A DNA stretch of 64,000 bases from Carnobacterium_A sp047553015. Its GTDB lineage: Bacteria > Bacillota > Bacilli > Lactobacillales > Carnobacteriaceae. The notes under the pieces are model-generated. The model made no database searches. It was not told the DNA's origin and was given only the letters and a program-made list of their open reading frames with translations. Numbering within the stretch: position 1 is the first letter of the stretch; each line of letters starts with the position of its first letter. The translations under genes and the position numbers were made by a program. The stretch covers positions 1,984,001 to 2,048,000 of the forward strand of contig NZ_CP180212.1 in NCBI RefSeq assembly GCF_047553015.1, in the 5' to 3' direction. Below are positions 8,363-17,784 of this stretch, one piece after another.

Positions 8363-8740
8363 CTAATAAAATACTAGCAGTCCCATAATGAGTACAGCTG
8401 TTAGTACCATGCCAGTGGTTATCATTACTAAGATAGCCAACGAATTTGTTGTATTTTCATCTTCTTTTTTCAATTGATTGAAACTATTTCTAAAACTTAA
8501 AAAAGCAAAAATATAAATAGCTATGCCTATTAGCACAAATAAAATACCAATCAACAAGATATAGCCACGATAGATTTCGTTATCACCCATAAATTTAACG
8601 ACTGCTAAGCCACCTAATACTGAAGATAATCCTGTTCTTATCCAAGCACTAAACGTTCTTGCGTTTGCTAATATCGTTCTCTGTACTGCTAGTTCTGTTC
8701 GTTTCTTTGCAAGCTCATTTTTACTCGTCTCATCTTCCAT
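8363..8740 (-). CDS. DUF202 (YidH-like) inner membrane protein
   Basis: This 125-residue protein has a short polar N terminus rich in Lys and Glu, followed by three hydrophobic segments, and the typical DUF202 opening ELAVQRTILANARTFSAWIR. Function is unknown. ATG 8740 is preferred because AGGAG lies eight bases before it. It is convergent with the DUF1576 gene, with one base between stops, so no terminator space exists there. Confidence 0.8.
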   Translation of the reverse strand: MEDETSKNELAKKRTELAVQRTILANARTFSAWIRTGLSSVLGGLAVVKFMGDNEIYRGYILLIGILFVLIGIAIYIFAFLSFRNSFNQLKKEDENTTNSLAILVMITTGMVLTAVLIMGLLVFY

Positions 8741-8819
8741 ACTAATCACTCCTTGTCTTTATTTGTCTTTCGCTATTTTTAGACTCTTTTCAAATTTTTA
8801 TCTTACGTTCAAGAATCTA

Positions 8820-9350
8820 TCATTTCGTGAAATAATCTTTTTTTATATTTATTAGAGTACTATTTTCAGTAGTGCATTCACTCTTAGAAAGAACGGAAAA
8901 CTCACCATTTGCTTCTAGGACAATGCCTAGAATATCATCCATTGAAACAAATCCAGATGAGCGTGCTGCTTGATAAAGTTCTTCTTTTAAAACTCGTTCT
9001 TTTTTCATGACTTGTTCATCATATTCCCCATTGAAATACAACAAAGCAGGCTCTGACTTAACTAATTTATCTATAATATTAACGTGTAAAATTAATTTTG
9101 ATAAAATAAATTGTAAGAATACCAATAATGTTAGTGCAGCCATTCCATCGACTAATGTTAGTTTACTATTTGTTAGAATAGTTGCTAAAATAGAACCAAA
9201 GGCAACTGTTACAACAAAGTCAAAAGCACTCATTTTTGCTAATATTCGTTTTCCAAAAATTCGAAGAACAAAAATCAATAATAAGTAAGCTATTGTTCCT
9301 ACAATCACTGTTCTGTAGACCATTGTCCAGTCTTTAAATAAGAAATCCAT
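8820..9350 (-). CDS. DUF421 (YetF-like) membrane protein
   Basis: The 176-residue protein has three N-terminal membrane segments followed by a soluble domain. The segments RIFGKRILAKMSAFDFVV and PALLYFNGEYD then ELYQAARSSGF fit the DUF421/YetF family, often associated with stress or membrane physiology; the precise role is unknown. It is shorter than B. subtilis YetF-type members (about 230), because the C-terminal domain ends early. The ribosome site AAAAGGAGAAGG precedes ATG 9350. Confidence 0.8.
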   Translation of the reverse strand: MDFLFKDWTMVYRTVIVGTIAYLLLIFVLRIFGKRILAKMSAFDFVVTVAFGSILATILTNSKLTLVDGMAALTLLVFLQFILSKLILHVNIIDKLVKSEPALLYFNGEYDEQVMKKERVLKEELYQAARSSGFVSMDDILGIVLEANGEFSVLSKSECTTENSTLINIKKDYFTK

Positions 9351-9844
9351 TTTAATCCTTCTCCTTTTTTAATGTAGTTGGTTTTTATTCTTTTACTTTG
9401 TTATCTAGTAAAATCAACTGAATGTCAAGTCTTCTTCTTTACAATTCACTTCGACTAATAGACTTAAAAGTTTTTCCACCTTTTTTATTTTTATAGCAAT
9501 CGTATAAAAATAATTGTTACAGATTCAAAACGTCATAAGAAAATAACTATCTGATTTTTCCATAATAAACTAATCCAATTCAATAAAAGTAGCAGTATAA
9601 TGAAAAAACAAGAAAGTTTCAGAATACCGTTCTTACTAAATTTTATTAAGTATTAAATGCTATTTTCCATATCAATTACGAAGGTTAAAAGAACTTTTTT
9701 AAGAATACTAAAAGAATAGAAATTAAGTAGTTGTTTGATACCAATGAACGAGTACTTACAGCTAATAATAAAGAACGGATCAACTTAATACTATCGGTTT
9801 CTTTTTTTTATGTAAAGTTAAATGGTCATTAGTAAAAATATTAA
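9351..9844. other. Intergenic region without a recognised gene
   Basis: About 500 AT-rich bases lie upstream of the DUF421 gene and beyond the terminator of the DUF302 gene. No reading frame with a ribosome site and no repeat was recognised. Confidence 0.5.
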
Positions 9845-9882
9845 AAAAGCTCTTTGGTACATATCTGTACCGAAGAGCTTTT
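9845..9882 (-). terminator. Terminator of the DUF302 gene
   Basis: Long inverted repeat AAAAGCTCTT.GGTAC / GTACC.AAGAGCTTTT with a six-base loop. It is A/T-flanked on both sides, so it could act in both directions. Confidence 0.8.
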
Positions 9883-9967
9883 ATAAAAATAAAACAATCT
9901 TTGTTTACATTTTTTTATTTCTTTCTTTTAACTTGCTTTTTTTATTATAACATTCAATCTACTGTCA

Positions 9968-10354
9968 TTAAATTGAAGCTAAAACAGCTTTTTTCAAAGC
10001 ATGTTCAACGTCCTTAGCAATCTCTGTCAATTCCGAATCATCAAATAAACGAATAAGTTTTTCAGGACTCGTCATTCCTACATACGTTTGGCCATCTTCT
10101 GTTCTTACAACCATTTTGCATGGCAACACATAACCGATATGACTGTTTATTTCTAATACTTCTTTCGCTTGTTTGGGGTTGCATACTTCTAGGACAACAA
10201 AATCATCTTTTAATTCCAACCCTTTTTCGGCAAGCTTATCTTTAAAATTAAGCTGCCATAAAACTCCAAAACTGTTTTCTTTCAACTTTTCTTCTAAGGC
10301 TTCGATAGCTTCATTTAAACTTTTATCCGTTCTTTTTTCATATACGATATTCAT
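9968..10354 (-). CDS. DUF302 domain protein
   Basis: The 128-residue soluble protein fits DUF302: an N-terminal segment with ALEEKLKENSFGVLWQLNFK, then VLEVCNPKQAKEVLE and a PCKMVVRTEDG segment. The function is unknown; a conserved Cys-Asn-Pro and a second Cys-Lys pair stand out. An AGGAGG site is eight bases before ATG 10354. It follows the small SHOCT gene at 62 bases and could share a transcript with it. The position next to copper genes suggests, but does not show, a link to metal or redox stress. Confidence 0.8.
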   Translation of the reverse strand: MNIVYEKRTDKSLNEAIEALEEKLKENSFGVLWQLNFKDKLAEKGLELKDDFVVLEVCNPKQAKEVLEINSHIGYVLPCKMVVRTEDGQTYVGMTSPEKLIRLFDDSELTEIAKDVEHALKKAVLASI

Positions 10355-10416
10355 TTTTTTGCCTCCTAAAGTTTATTTAGATACAAATAGATGACTCTCT
10401 ATACAATTATCTATCC

Positions 10417-10641
10417 TTAATGTTTTATTGTTTTTTTCTTCTTAAGGTACTCTTCTTCGTTTATTTCACCATTTGCGTACCTTTTATCTAAAATATCTAA
10501 CGCAGATTCTTTATCTCCTCTGTTCTCGTTATTATTCTTATTAATCATGTAAATGGATAATCCAACCATTAATAAGATAACCAACGGTATCAAAAACATT
10601 AAGAACATATTAGGACCCATATAATCAAATCGATTATGCAT
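10417..10641 (-). CDS. Small membrane protein with SHOCT domain
   Basis: This 74-residue protein has one membrane segment (about residues 11-31) and a C-terminal SHOCT-type motif LDKRYANGEINEEEYLKKK. SHOCT domains are short oligomerisation modules. The frame is open to 10686, but ATG 10641 is preferred because AAAGGAG lies six bases upstream. It is divergent from copB, and similar SHOCT proteins often accompany copper or stress genes. Confidence 0.8.
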   Translation of the reverse strand: MHNRFDYMGPNMFLMFLIPLVILLMVGLSIYMINKNNNENRGDKESALDILDKRYANGEINEEEYLKKKKTIKH

Positions 10642-10774
10642 ATCATGCTCCTTTCGCTTTATAGACAACTTAATGATAACCCCCACACTTTTTATTGTAA
10701 ACGAAAAAGGCTTAAATAAAGGTGCGTTCAGCTTTCATTGCCTATACAATTGGTAAATGTCTAACTATTAATTT

Positions 10775-10829
10775 TTGACTTTAGTTGAGTATACAGGTAT
10801 GCTTATTCTATAGAGTGATTACAAAGGTA
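10775..10829 (+). promoter_or_regulatory. copB promoter with a degenerate cop box
   Basis: TTGACT (10775-10780) and TATGCT (10798-10803) are 17 bases apart and point toward copB, leaving a leader of about 165 bases. TACAAAGGTA (10820-10829), inside an imperfect palindrome 10816-10833, differs at one position from the TACANNTGTA copper-repressor box of lactic acid bacteria. The promoter is plausible; the operator is tentative. Confidence 0.4.
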
Positions 10830-10975
10830 GTCATATCTGTTGTTTAACTTTTTGGAATATCCATGATAGAAACCTCTATTGTTACTCTTTTGCTAAAACA
10901 GCTATAGAAAAATAAAAGCATCAAGTATTGATTATTATAAAACAACTAATAGCTAATTTTAAAGGAGGAAATTTT

Positions 10976-12997
10976 ATGGAAAATCATCAGTCAAAACATC
11001 AACACAATAACGAAAGTCACTCAAATCATCACGCTCATATGATAGAAGATTTTAAGAAACGATTTTGGGTGAGCTTAATTGTTTCAATCCCTATCTCAAT
11101 CTTGTCACCTATGTTCCAAAATTTATTTAATTATAAATTGGATTTCCCTGGTTCAAGCATTCTTCTTTTTGTCTTGGCATCTTTTGTTTTTTTCTATGGT
11201 GGAAAATCATTCTTAAGTGGAGCTAAAAAAGAAATCCTGAAAGACCATACTCCTGGAATGATGACTCTTATTTCTTTAGCCATTGTTGCTTCTTATGTTT
11301 ACAGCTCTTTGACAACTTTCTTTATTACCGGAAGTGACTTCTATTTTGAATTAGCTACACTTATTGTCGTTATGCTGTTAGGTCATTGGATAGAAATGAG
11401 ATCTCAAATGGGCGCATCTAAAGCCTTAGAAGAATTGATTGAACTCATGCCTAATGAAGCTCATAAACTAGATGACGCTGGGAATACGACTGACGTATCC
11501 GTTGAAGAATTAAAACCTGAAGATCACATTTTGGTGAAATCAGGCGAAAAAATCCCTTTAGATGGTGAAATTTTAAAAGGAGAATCTACTTTAGATGAAT
11601 CTATGTTAACCGGTGAATCTGTTCCTGTAGATAAAAAAAGGGGGGACGGCGTTATTGGTGGAGCTATCAACGGTAATGGTGTTTTAACGATAAGAGTTAA
11701 AAAAGTAGGTTCTGACACTTACTTAGCACAAGTTGTTGAGCTGGTTAGGAATGCTCAAGCAACTAAATCTCGAGCTCAGGGATTCGCAGATTTAGCCGCA
11801 AAATGGTTATTCTATATCGCTGTGGGCTCCGGATTATTAACCCTCGCTTATTGGGTAACGGCCGCTGACTTTGAGTTTGCTCTTGAGCGGATGGTAACCG
11901 TTCTTATTATTGCTTGTCCACATGCTTTAGGATTGGCAATGCCGCTGGTTAGTTCAGTGTCAACCTCTATTGCGGCTAGAGAAGGACTTTTAATTCGGAA
12001 TCGGACTCAATTCGAGATTGCACGTTCTATCGATAAAGTTGTTTTTGATAAAACGGGGACACTAACTGAAGGTCAATTTGGAGTTGATGCTATTTTACCA
12101 ACAGAAGGTGTGCTAGAAAAAGACTTACTTCAACTAGCTTATTCCGTAGAAAGCCAATCCGATCACCCTATTGCTAAAGGGATTGTACGTAAAGGAGAAG
12201 AAGAAAATCTTTCTAAGCTATCTGTCACTGAATATGAAAATTTATCGGGTCGTGGCTTGAATGCGAAAGTTGAAGGTATAAAAGTATCTATTATTAGCCC
12301 AGGTGCTATGAAAGAAAGGAATCTGTCTTTTGATAAAAAAACATTTGATCAATTTTCTCAAGAGGGAAAAACAGTTGTATTTATCATAAAAGAAAATGTA
12401 CTACAAGGAATGATTGCCTTAAGTGACCGAATTCGCTCATCTGCGTTGCAAACGATTCAGTTGTTAAATGAACGTGGCATTGAGTCTATCATGATCACGG
12501 GTGATAATGAAAAGGTAGCAAATAGCGTTGGCAAAGAACTCGGCTTGACTCATGTATTTGCAGAAGTACTGCCTAACGAAAAATCAGAAAAAATTAAACA
12601 GCTGAAAGAAAATGGGACAATGAGAGTTGCCATGGTTGGTGACGGTATCAATGATGCACCTGCTTTAGCTGAAGCTGATATTGGTATTGCTATTGGAGCT
12701 GGAACAGATGTAGCCATAGAAACTGCTGATATCGTATTAGTTGATAGTGATCCACGAGATGTCATTAATATTATCAACTTGTCTAAAGCAACCTATAAAA
12801 AAAATATCCAGAATCTTATCTGGGCTGCAGGGTATAACATTATTGCCATCCCACTTGCAGCTGGCGTACTAATCAATCAAGGAATTGTTGTTACACCTGC
12901 AATCGGGGCAGCCGTTATGTCATTAAGTACAGTGATTGTTGCTATTAATGCTCGTTTACTAAAAGTAAACGATATAACGGCTAAAGATGCAAAGTAA
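10976..12997 (+). CDS. copB: Copper-exporting P1B-type ATPase CopB
   Basis: This 673-residue heavy-metal ATPase should export copper or silver. Motifs are an ATP-hydrolysis loop with DKTGTLTEG (phosphorylated Asp358), TGES in the actuator domain, the nucleotide-binding segment SQSDHPIAKGI and the hinge MVGDGINDAPAL. The transmembrane metal site is CPH (314-316), the hallmark of the CopB subgroup, rather than CPC. The N terminus is His-rich (eight His in the first 22 residues) instead of carrying CXXC domains. ATG 10976 is chosen over the upstream in-frame codon because AAAGGAGG lies seven bases before it. It faces a multicopper oxidase across a shared terminator. Confidence 0.93.
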   Translation: MENHQSKHQHNNESHSNHHAHMIEDFKKRFWVSLIVSIPISILSPMFQNLFNYKLDFPGSSILLFVLASFVFFYGGKSFLSGAKKEILKDHTPGMMTLISLAIVASYVYSSLTTFFITGSDFYFELATLIVVMLLGHWIEMRSQMGASKALEELIELMPNEAHKLDDAGNTTDVSVEELKPEDHILVKSGEKIPLDGEILKGESTLDESMLTGESVPVDKKRGDGVIGGAINGNGVLTIRVKKVGSDTYLAQVVELVRNAQATKSRAQGFADLAAKWLFYIAVGSGLLTLAYWVTAADFEFALERMVTVLIIACPHALGLAMPLVSSVSTSIAAREGLLIRNRTQFEIARSIDKVVFDKTGTLTEGQFGVDAILPTEGVLEKDLLQLAYSVESQSDHPIAKGIVRKGEEENLSKLSVTEYENLSGRGLNAKVEGIKVSIISPGAMKERNLSFDKKTFDQFSQEGKTVVFIIKENVLQGMIALSDRIRSSALQTIQLLNERGIESIMITGDNEKVANSVGKELGLTHVFAEVLPNEKSEKIKQLKENGTMRVAMVGDGINDAPALAEADIGIAIGAGTDVAIETADIVLVDSDPRDVINIINLSKATYKKNIQNLIWAAGYNIIAIPLAAGVLINQGIVVTPAIGAAVMSLSTVIVAINARLLKVNDITAKDAK

Positions 12998-13012
12998 TGT
13001 CCATCTAAAAGA

Positions 13013-13164
13013 AGAGACTGGGACGAAACTATTTTTGCGAAAAAAAGTAGCCCAACTCTCATTTGTTTTTATAAAAATATAGAAAAACACACTCCCACTA
13101 CTGAACAAAATAGTTCATAGTTTTGGGAGTGCATTTTTTTGAGAAACCTTTTGTCCCAGCCTCT
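13013..13164. terminator. Large structured repeat acting as a shared terminator
   Basis: A 150-base element is bounded by AGAGACTGGGACGAAA and its near-complement TTTTGTCCCAGCCTCT. An inner hairpin has CACTCCCA/TGGGAGTG arms (13091-13133). It separates the convergent copB and oxidase genes and carries T/A tracts for both directions. Elements with GAGGCTGGGACAAAA ends are dispersed in genomes of this group, so it is probably one copy of a small interspersed family; that last point is from memory. Confidence 0.65.
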
Positions 13165-13195
13165 CGATTCGCATATACTTTTATTGCCGTTTAAC

Positions 13196-14668
13196 TTATT
13201 CAACTGTAAACTGCCCCATCATTCCGGAATCTTCATGTTCCAAAATATGACAGTGATACATGAATAGACCTTTCTCTTTAAAAACAACTAGCACTGTTAC
13301 TTCTTCATTGTTTTTGACCATTACTGTGTCTTTCCACCCCTGTTCATTCAAAGCAGGAGTTTCTCCATTTCTTTCTATTATCTGGAATTGTACACCATGC
13401 ACGTGGAAAGGATGAGAAGAGGAAGACATCATACCCATTCCTCCAGTTGATTCATTAGTAATGACCCATTCTTCTAATTCATTTATCTTCAACTCTTCGT
13501 CAATTCTATCCATATCCATTTGCTTACCATTTATGGCTACCATTGGACCCATACCGCTCATGACAAAATCTCTTGAACGGAGACTATCTTTTCTATCGTA
13601 CTTTGGTATGTCAACTAATTTTTTAGGAATGCTTAATTCTTGATTGCTCTCTTCTACTATATTTATTGTCATAAGGTTATTATTAGCATCTTTAAATGTT
13701 ACCTTATCTCCAACTTTATAATCAGAAAAATCAACAAGGATTTCTGCTCTCTCAGCTGGTGCAAGAGTTACATCATCCATTTCGATGCTTTCCTCTAGAA
13801 ATCCTCCGTCTGAAGCAATCTGATAAAAGGGAGTATTATCACTAAAACTAAAATCATACGTCCTAGCATTGGATCCATTCAAAATTCTTAATCTAACAAG
13901 TTCATTTTTAATATCTAACTCAGGATTTATCGCTCCATTAATTAAAACTGTATCGCCCATAAAACCATTCATCGTATCTCTCATATCTAATTCATAAGGA
14001 ATATCTCCATCTTTTGTAAATTGCTTATCTTGCACGACTATTGGGATATCATTTACACCGTGATCTTTTGGAAGATTTAAATTCTTAGATTTTTCATCTT
14101 CAATATAGAAAAGTCCTGCTAGACCTTTGTAAACCTGTTCACCCGTTTTTCCTAACAAATGTGGGTGGTACCACAGTGTAGCTGCAGGTTGGTTTATTGT
14201 GAAATAAGGATTCCAAGTTGAATTTGGAGCTATCGTTTGATGCGGACCACCATCCATCTCTGCTGGTACTTCCAGGCCATGCCAGTGCACAGTAGTCATT
14301 TCATTCAATGAATTCTCTACATTTATCTTTACTTCATCGCCCTTATTCACTTTTATAATTGGTCCCAAGTAATCGCCGTTATAGCCTAAAGTTTCGGTCT
14401 TATGACCTTCAAAAAATTCTGTTTCTCCATATTGTACAGTTAAATCAAATTCAACTTTTCCATTTTCAGGATTTTTATCTTCTAAGAGTGGCGGAATAGG
14501 CAATTTATTGCCTTTTTGCTTTTGATTGCTAACGATTAATGGTACGTCTACACTCATAGTGTTATCTCGTACTCTTTCATTTCTATTTATAAAAAGATAA
14601 CCTACATATATAATCAATAAAATTAAAGAGACGGATAGTGTCAAATACCAAATCCTATTTTCCCTCAT
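13196..14668 (-). CDS. Multicopper oxidase (CueO/laccase-like), membrane-anchored
   Basis: The 490-residue protein has an N-terminal membrane segment (about 7-27) without an obvious cleavage site and three cupredoxin domains. All copper ligand motifs are present: HWHG (128-131), WYHPH (166-170), HPFHVHG near residue 414 and HCHILEHEDSGMM (472-484). In that last motif Cys473, His478 and Met483 complete the type 1 site. A Met- and Ser-rich stretch GGMGMMSSSS precedes the third motif, reminiscent of the Met-rich copper site of CueO. With CopB nearby, oxidation of Cu(I) to the less toxic Cu(II) outside the membrane is likely. It starts at ATG 14668. Confidence 0.9.
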   Translation of the reverse strand: MRENRIWYLTLSVSLILLIIYVGYLFINRNERVRDNTMSVDVPLIVSNQKQKGNKLPIPPLLEDKNPENGKVEFDLTVQYGETEFFEGHKTETLGYNGDYLGPIIKVNKGDEVKINVENSLNEMTTVHWHGLEVPAEMDGGPHQTIAPNSTWNPYFTINQPAATLWYHPHLLGKTGEQVYKGLAGLFYIEDEKSKNLNLPKDHGVNDIPIVVQDKQFTKDGDIPYELDMRDTMNGFMGDTVLINGAINPELDIKNELVRLRILNGSNARTYDFSFSDNTPFYQIASDGGFLEESIEMDDVTLAPAERAEILVDFSDYKVGDKVTFKDANNNLMTINIVEESNQELSIPKKLVDIPKYDRKDSLRSRDFVMSGMGPMVAINGKQMDMDRIDEELKINELEEWVITNESTGGMGMMSSSSHPFHVHGVQFQIIERNGETPALNEQGWKDTVMVKNNEEVTVLVVFKEKGLFMYHCHILEHEDSGMMGQFTVE

Positions 14669-14962
14669 AGTTTACCTCACTTTCAACGTTTGTTGTATTA
14701 TCAGTGTAGCTCATCACTATTTATTCAGACCGTCGGCTAAACGTACACAACTGGGTCTTCTCTTTATTGTAGTCCTAATAACTACGTATGTAAACGACTC
14801 TGTTTTGTTTTCACTATAATTTAGACAGTCTATTCTAGTAAAGTTGCATCGTTTCTAGAAACCACTTCTCCATAAATAGTTAGTCAGTAAAAAAGAATAT
14901 GGTACAATAACAAATGAATCAAAGCAATTATTACCAGTTATTTACATAATGGAGGGACCCTT
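14669..14962. promoter_or_regulatory. Divergent region with a possible cop box
   Basis: About 290 bases separate the multicopper oxidase from the YibE/F pair. TACGTATGTA (14783-14792) differs by one base from the TACANNTGTA copper-repressor consensus. A GGAGGG site (14951-14956) serves the next gene. No promoter pair was confidently assigned. Confidence 0.3.
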
Positions 14963-16066
14963 TTGAATAAAAAGACACTTGTTTTATCCAGTCTCGTTTT
15001 ATTTTTCGTATTTATTTCACTAGTAGTTGTTCAGAATAATTTTTATGTATACAAACAGCCTATTGTTGAAATAACCCAAGCAACTCTGAAAGATAAAGAG
15101 GAGTCTGTTGGCTTAGAAAACAATAAAGCAACAATTTTTCAGCAAAAATTAGTTGGAAAAATAAAAAATGGCGAACAAAAAGGTGCATTCGTTTTATTAG
15201 AAAATACCTACTCCTCTTCTGGAGCTTATGATCATGACTATCAAGTAGGTGATAAATTATTTATCACTATTCAAACCGACAAAGGAAAAGAATTAACAGG
15301 TATCATTGATTATCCCAAAAGAGATACCTTTGTTGTTGTGGCTACCTGGTTATTTATGATAACTGTGTTTCTAATCGGTAAAAAAAGTGGATTATTTTCA
15401 CTTATTAGTTTACTTATCAATATTCTTATATTGGTACTCGCATTGAATCGCTATACAGAGTTAGAAGGAGCAAGCTTGTTACTTATTTGTAGTGGATTGG
15501 TTGTATTTTTTACTGTCACTTCCTTATTATTGGTTAGTGGCAATAATGAAAAAACGTACGCAGCTATTTTATCAACCATCATTGGGACATTTTCTGCTTT
15601 GCTTATTGCTTATGTCGTTATGAAAATCACAGCTGAAAAAGGATTACGCTATGAGGAAATGGCCTTTGTCACTCGGTCTCCTCAAAAAGTCTTTTTAGCT
15701 AGTATCTTGGTTGGTTCTTTAGGTGCTGTAATGGATATCGCTATTACTATCACTTCCTCGCTCTATGAACTATACGATAAAAATAACTCGATTCTTCTAA
15801 AAGATTTAAAAGAATCAGGAATGGAAATAGGCAAAGATATTATGGGAAGTATGACTAATGTCTTATTTTTTGCCTATGTTAGTGGAAGTATCCCTATGCT
15901 TTTACTTTACTTAAAAAATGGCGCTCCTTTAAATTATACTTTATCGATGAATTTATCTTTAGAATTAACTAGAGCTCTTGTTGGAGGCATTGGAATTGTA
16001 TTAACTATTCCCATCAGTATTTATACAGCGACTTATTTTATTCATAAAAGGAGCCTATCTAAATGA
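14963..16066 (+). CDS. YibE/F family membrane protein (first of pair)
   Basis: The 367-residue protein has an N-terminal membrane segment, an extracytoplasmic part (about residues 25-125) and seven or so membrane segments. It matches the YibE/F family, best seen in SILVGSLGAVMDIAITITSS and GKDIMGSMTNVLFFAY. The function is unknown; the architecture suggests a channel or transporter. It starts at TTG 14963-14965, the only start with a ribosome site (GGAGGG, six bases upstream). Its last four bases overlap the next gene (ATGA), so the pair is co-translated. Confidence 0.85.
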   Translation: MNKKTLVLSSLVLFFVFISLVVVQNNFYVYKQPIVEITQATLKDKEESVGLENNKATIFQQKLVGKIKNGEQKGAFVLLENTYSSSGAYDHDYQVGDKLFITIQTDKGKELTGIIDYPKRDTFVVVATWLFMITVFLIGKKSGLFSLISLLINILILVLALNRYTELEGASLLLICSGLVVFFTVTSLLLVSGNNEKTYAAILSTIIGTFSALLIAYVVMKITAEKGLRYEEMAFVTRSPQKVFLASILVGSLGAVMDIAITITSSLYELYDKNNSILLKDLKESGMEIGKDIMGSMTNVLFFAYVSGSIPMLLLYLKNGAPLNYTLSMNLSLELTRALVGGIGIVLTIPISIYTATYFIHKRSLSK

Positions 16067-16851
16067 ATGTCTTAGTTTACCTAACCATTATTTTATTTCT
16101 ACTTATGAAACTTATCGGTGGCGAAAAAGGAACTCGATCATTTACGGCTCTTTTCTTAAACGCAGGTGTATTGTTTTTAACTGTATTTTTTATGACTGTC
16201 CAAGCTATTAATCCAATCTTGATAACGTTACTAGCGTCTATCATTATCAGTTGCATCAATCTTTTTTATATCAATCATATTAATCTCAAATCTATTACAG
16301 CCTTTTTTGCTACTATTGTTACGTTACTTTTCTTAATTGTCCTTATTTTTATGATTGTTAACCGTTCAATGATTCAAGGATTTGGTATAGAAGAGATAGA
16401 GGAGCTAACTTCTTTCACTTTGTATGTAGGCGTAAATTTTACTACACTTGCTATCTGTACTATCATCATGGGCGCTATAGGTGCAATTACAGATACAGCT
16501 ATCTCAATTTCTTCTGCTATGAGTGAAATCTATCTAAGAAATCCGTTATTAGACCGTCCTAATCTTTTTAAATCTGGTATGAATATCGGCAAAGATATCT
16601 TAGGGACAACGACAAATACGCTATTTTTTGCTTTTACTGGGGGATACCTCGCTTTAATACTCTGGTTCAAAGATTTAGCTTATAGCTTTGGTGAAGTTAT
16701 TAATTCAAAAGTATTTAGTTCAGAAATTATTTCCATCCTCTGTATAGGCACTGGTGCAATTCTCGTTATCCCTATTACTGTTTGGCTTTCAGCCTATCTG
16801 TTCACAAAATATAAAGTTACCCTCACCTCAAATAAAACACTAGCTAGTTAG
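16063..16851 (+). CDS. YibE/F family membrane protein (second of pair)
   Basis: The 262-residue protein is all membrane segments, without the extracytoplasmic N-terminal domain of its partner. It shares the family core: IMGAIGAITDTAISISSAMS and GKDILGTTTNTLFFAF parallel the same blocks in the upstream protein. The two probably form a hetero-oligomer. It begins inside the stop of the first gene and ends 57 bases before a strong terminator. Confidence 0.85.
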   Translation: MNVLVYLTIILFLLMKLIGGEKGTRSFTALFLNAGVLFLTVFFMTVQAINPILITLLASIIISCINLFYINHINLKSITAFFATIVTLLFLIVLIFMIVNRSMIQGFGIEEIEELTSFTLYVGVNFTTLAICTIIMGAIGAITDTAISISSAMSEIYLRNPLLDRPNLFKSGMNIGKDILGTTTNTLFFAFTGGYLALILWFKDLAYSFGEVINSKVFSSEIISILCIGTGAILVIPITVWLSAYLFTKYKVTLTSNKTLAS

Positions 16852-16907
16852 TAACTTGATGAGTTTAGTCAGTACGACTATGTGACAGAGCAATAACTGC
16901 ATTCAAG

Positions 16908-16941
16908 AAAAAAAGCCACGAAAAGTACAGTGGCTTTTTTT
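16908..16941 (+). terminator. Bidirectional terminator
   Basis: AAAAAAGCCAC / GTGGCTTTTTTT stem with a ten-base loop, between the convergent YibE/F pair and the chemoreceptor gene. Confidence 0.85.
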
Positions 16942-16959
16942 AATGCTGTCAATCCTATT

Positions 16960-17784
16960 TTATTTTGTTAACCCTTCAAACTCTTCAATTGTTTGACTAA
17001 AAGCTGATTGTGTTTGAACAACGTTTTTTTTCAAATCAGCCGTTATTTCACTAACTTTTTCTACTTCTTTCGTGATATTCTCTACACTCGAATTCACATT
17101 TTTCATAGCAGCATCTACATCTCCAGCTAATTTTCTTACTTCATCAGCTACAACTTTGAAGCCTCGACCTTGTTCTCCTACACGGGCTGCTTCAATAGCT
17201 GCATTCAGTGCTAACATATTTGTTTGCGAAGAAATATGTTGGATCGTTTTAGATACTTCACTAATTGAATCCGTTTGTTCTTTTAAAGACTCCACAGCTT
17301 TTGAATTTTCACTTGAATTCAAAAGTACCATTTCTGCTAATACAGTTGGCATTTCTTTGAGTTTAGAGATGATCGTTGCTGTGTTATTTTCACGCTCTGT
17401 AATATCGGTTGCAATTTTAAGAACAGCCTCTACTTGTTCTTCTTCGTTTAACACTGGAATATATGTAGCTTCAAGCCAAATTTGTTCCCCGTTTTTTCCT
17501 ATTCGTAAAATCTTTTCTTGAAATTTGTCACCTCTAGCTAAATTACTCCATAACTTTTCATACTCTTTGCTATTACTAAACTCTTTTGTACAGAGCTGCT
17601 TGTGTTGCATATTTTCCATTTCACCAACAGTGTAGTTTAGTGTTTTCGCAAAATTTTTATTTGTCCAAATAACCTTTTTATTTAAATCAAACTCAATCAT
17701 TGCTAGATTTGATTCTAATGCAGCTAATACATTGCTTTCTTTTAAAACTTGAGTACTATTATTTATATTTGAGGCTACGCTCAT
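16960..17784 (-). CDS. Soluble PAS-domain methyl-accepting chemotaxis protein
   Basis: The 274-residue protein has no membrane segment. Residues about 20-135 form a PAS domain (MIEFDLNKKVIWTNKNFAKT, then a PAC-like IWLEATYIPVLN...ITERE). About 150-270 is a short MCP signalling domain with the hairpin-tip consensus NMLALNAAIEAARVGEQGRG FKVVADEVRKLA split here for length. Energy- or redox-sensing cytoplasmic receptors have this form. No flagellar or che genes are in the window, so whether it works in motility cannot be told. The AAAGGAG site fits ATG 17784. Confidence 0.88.
   Translation of the reverse strand: MSVASNINNSTQVLKESNVLAALESNLAMIEFDLNKKVIWTNKNFAKTLNYTVGEMENMQHKQLCTKEFSNSKEYEKLWSNLARGDKFQEKILRIGKNGEQIWLEATYIPVLNEEEQVEAVLKIATDITERENNTATIISKLKEMPTVLAEMVLLNSSENSKAVESLKEQTDSISEVSKTIQHISSQTNMLALNAAIEAARVGEQGRGFKVVADEVRKLAGDVDAAMKNVNSSVENITKEVEKVSEITADLKKNVVQTQSAFSQTIEEFEGLTK

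Noticed and set aside
10820..10829. A definite CopY operator before copB
   Set aside because: One position departs from the consensus and no CopY gene is nearby, so it is kept only as a tentative site.
17072..17521. 149-codon plus-strand frame over the chemoreceptor gene
   Set aside because: Antisense shadow of a well-supported MCP gene; no ribosome site and no family pattern.
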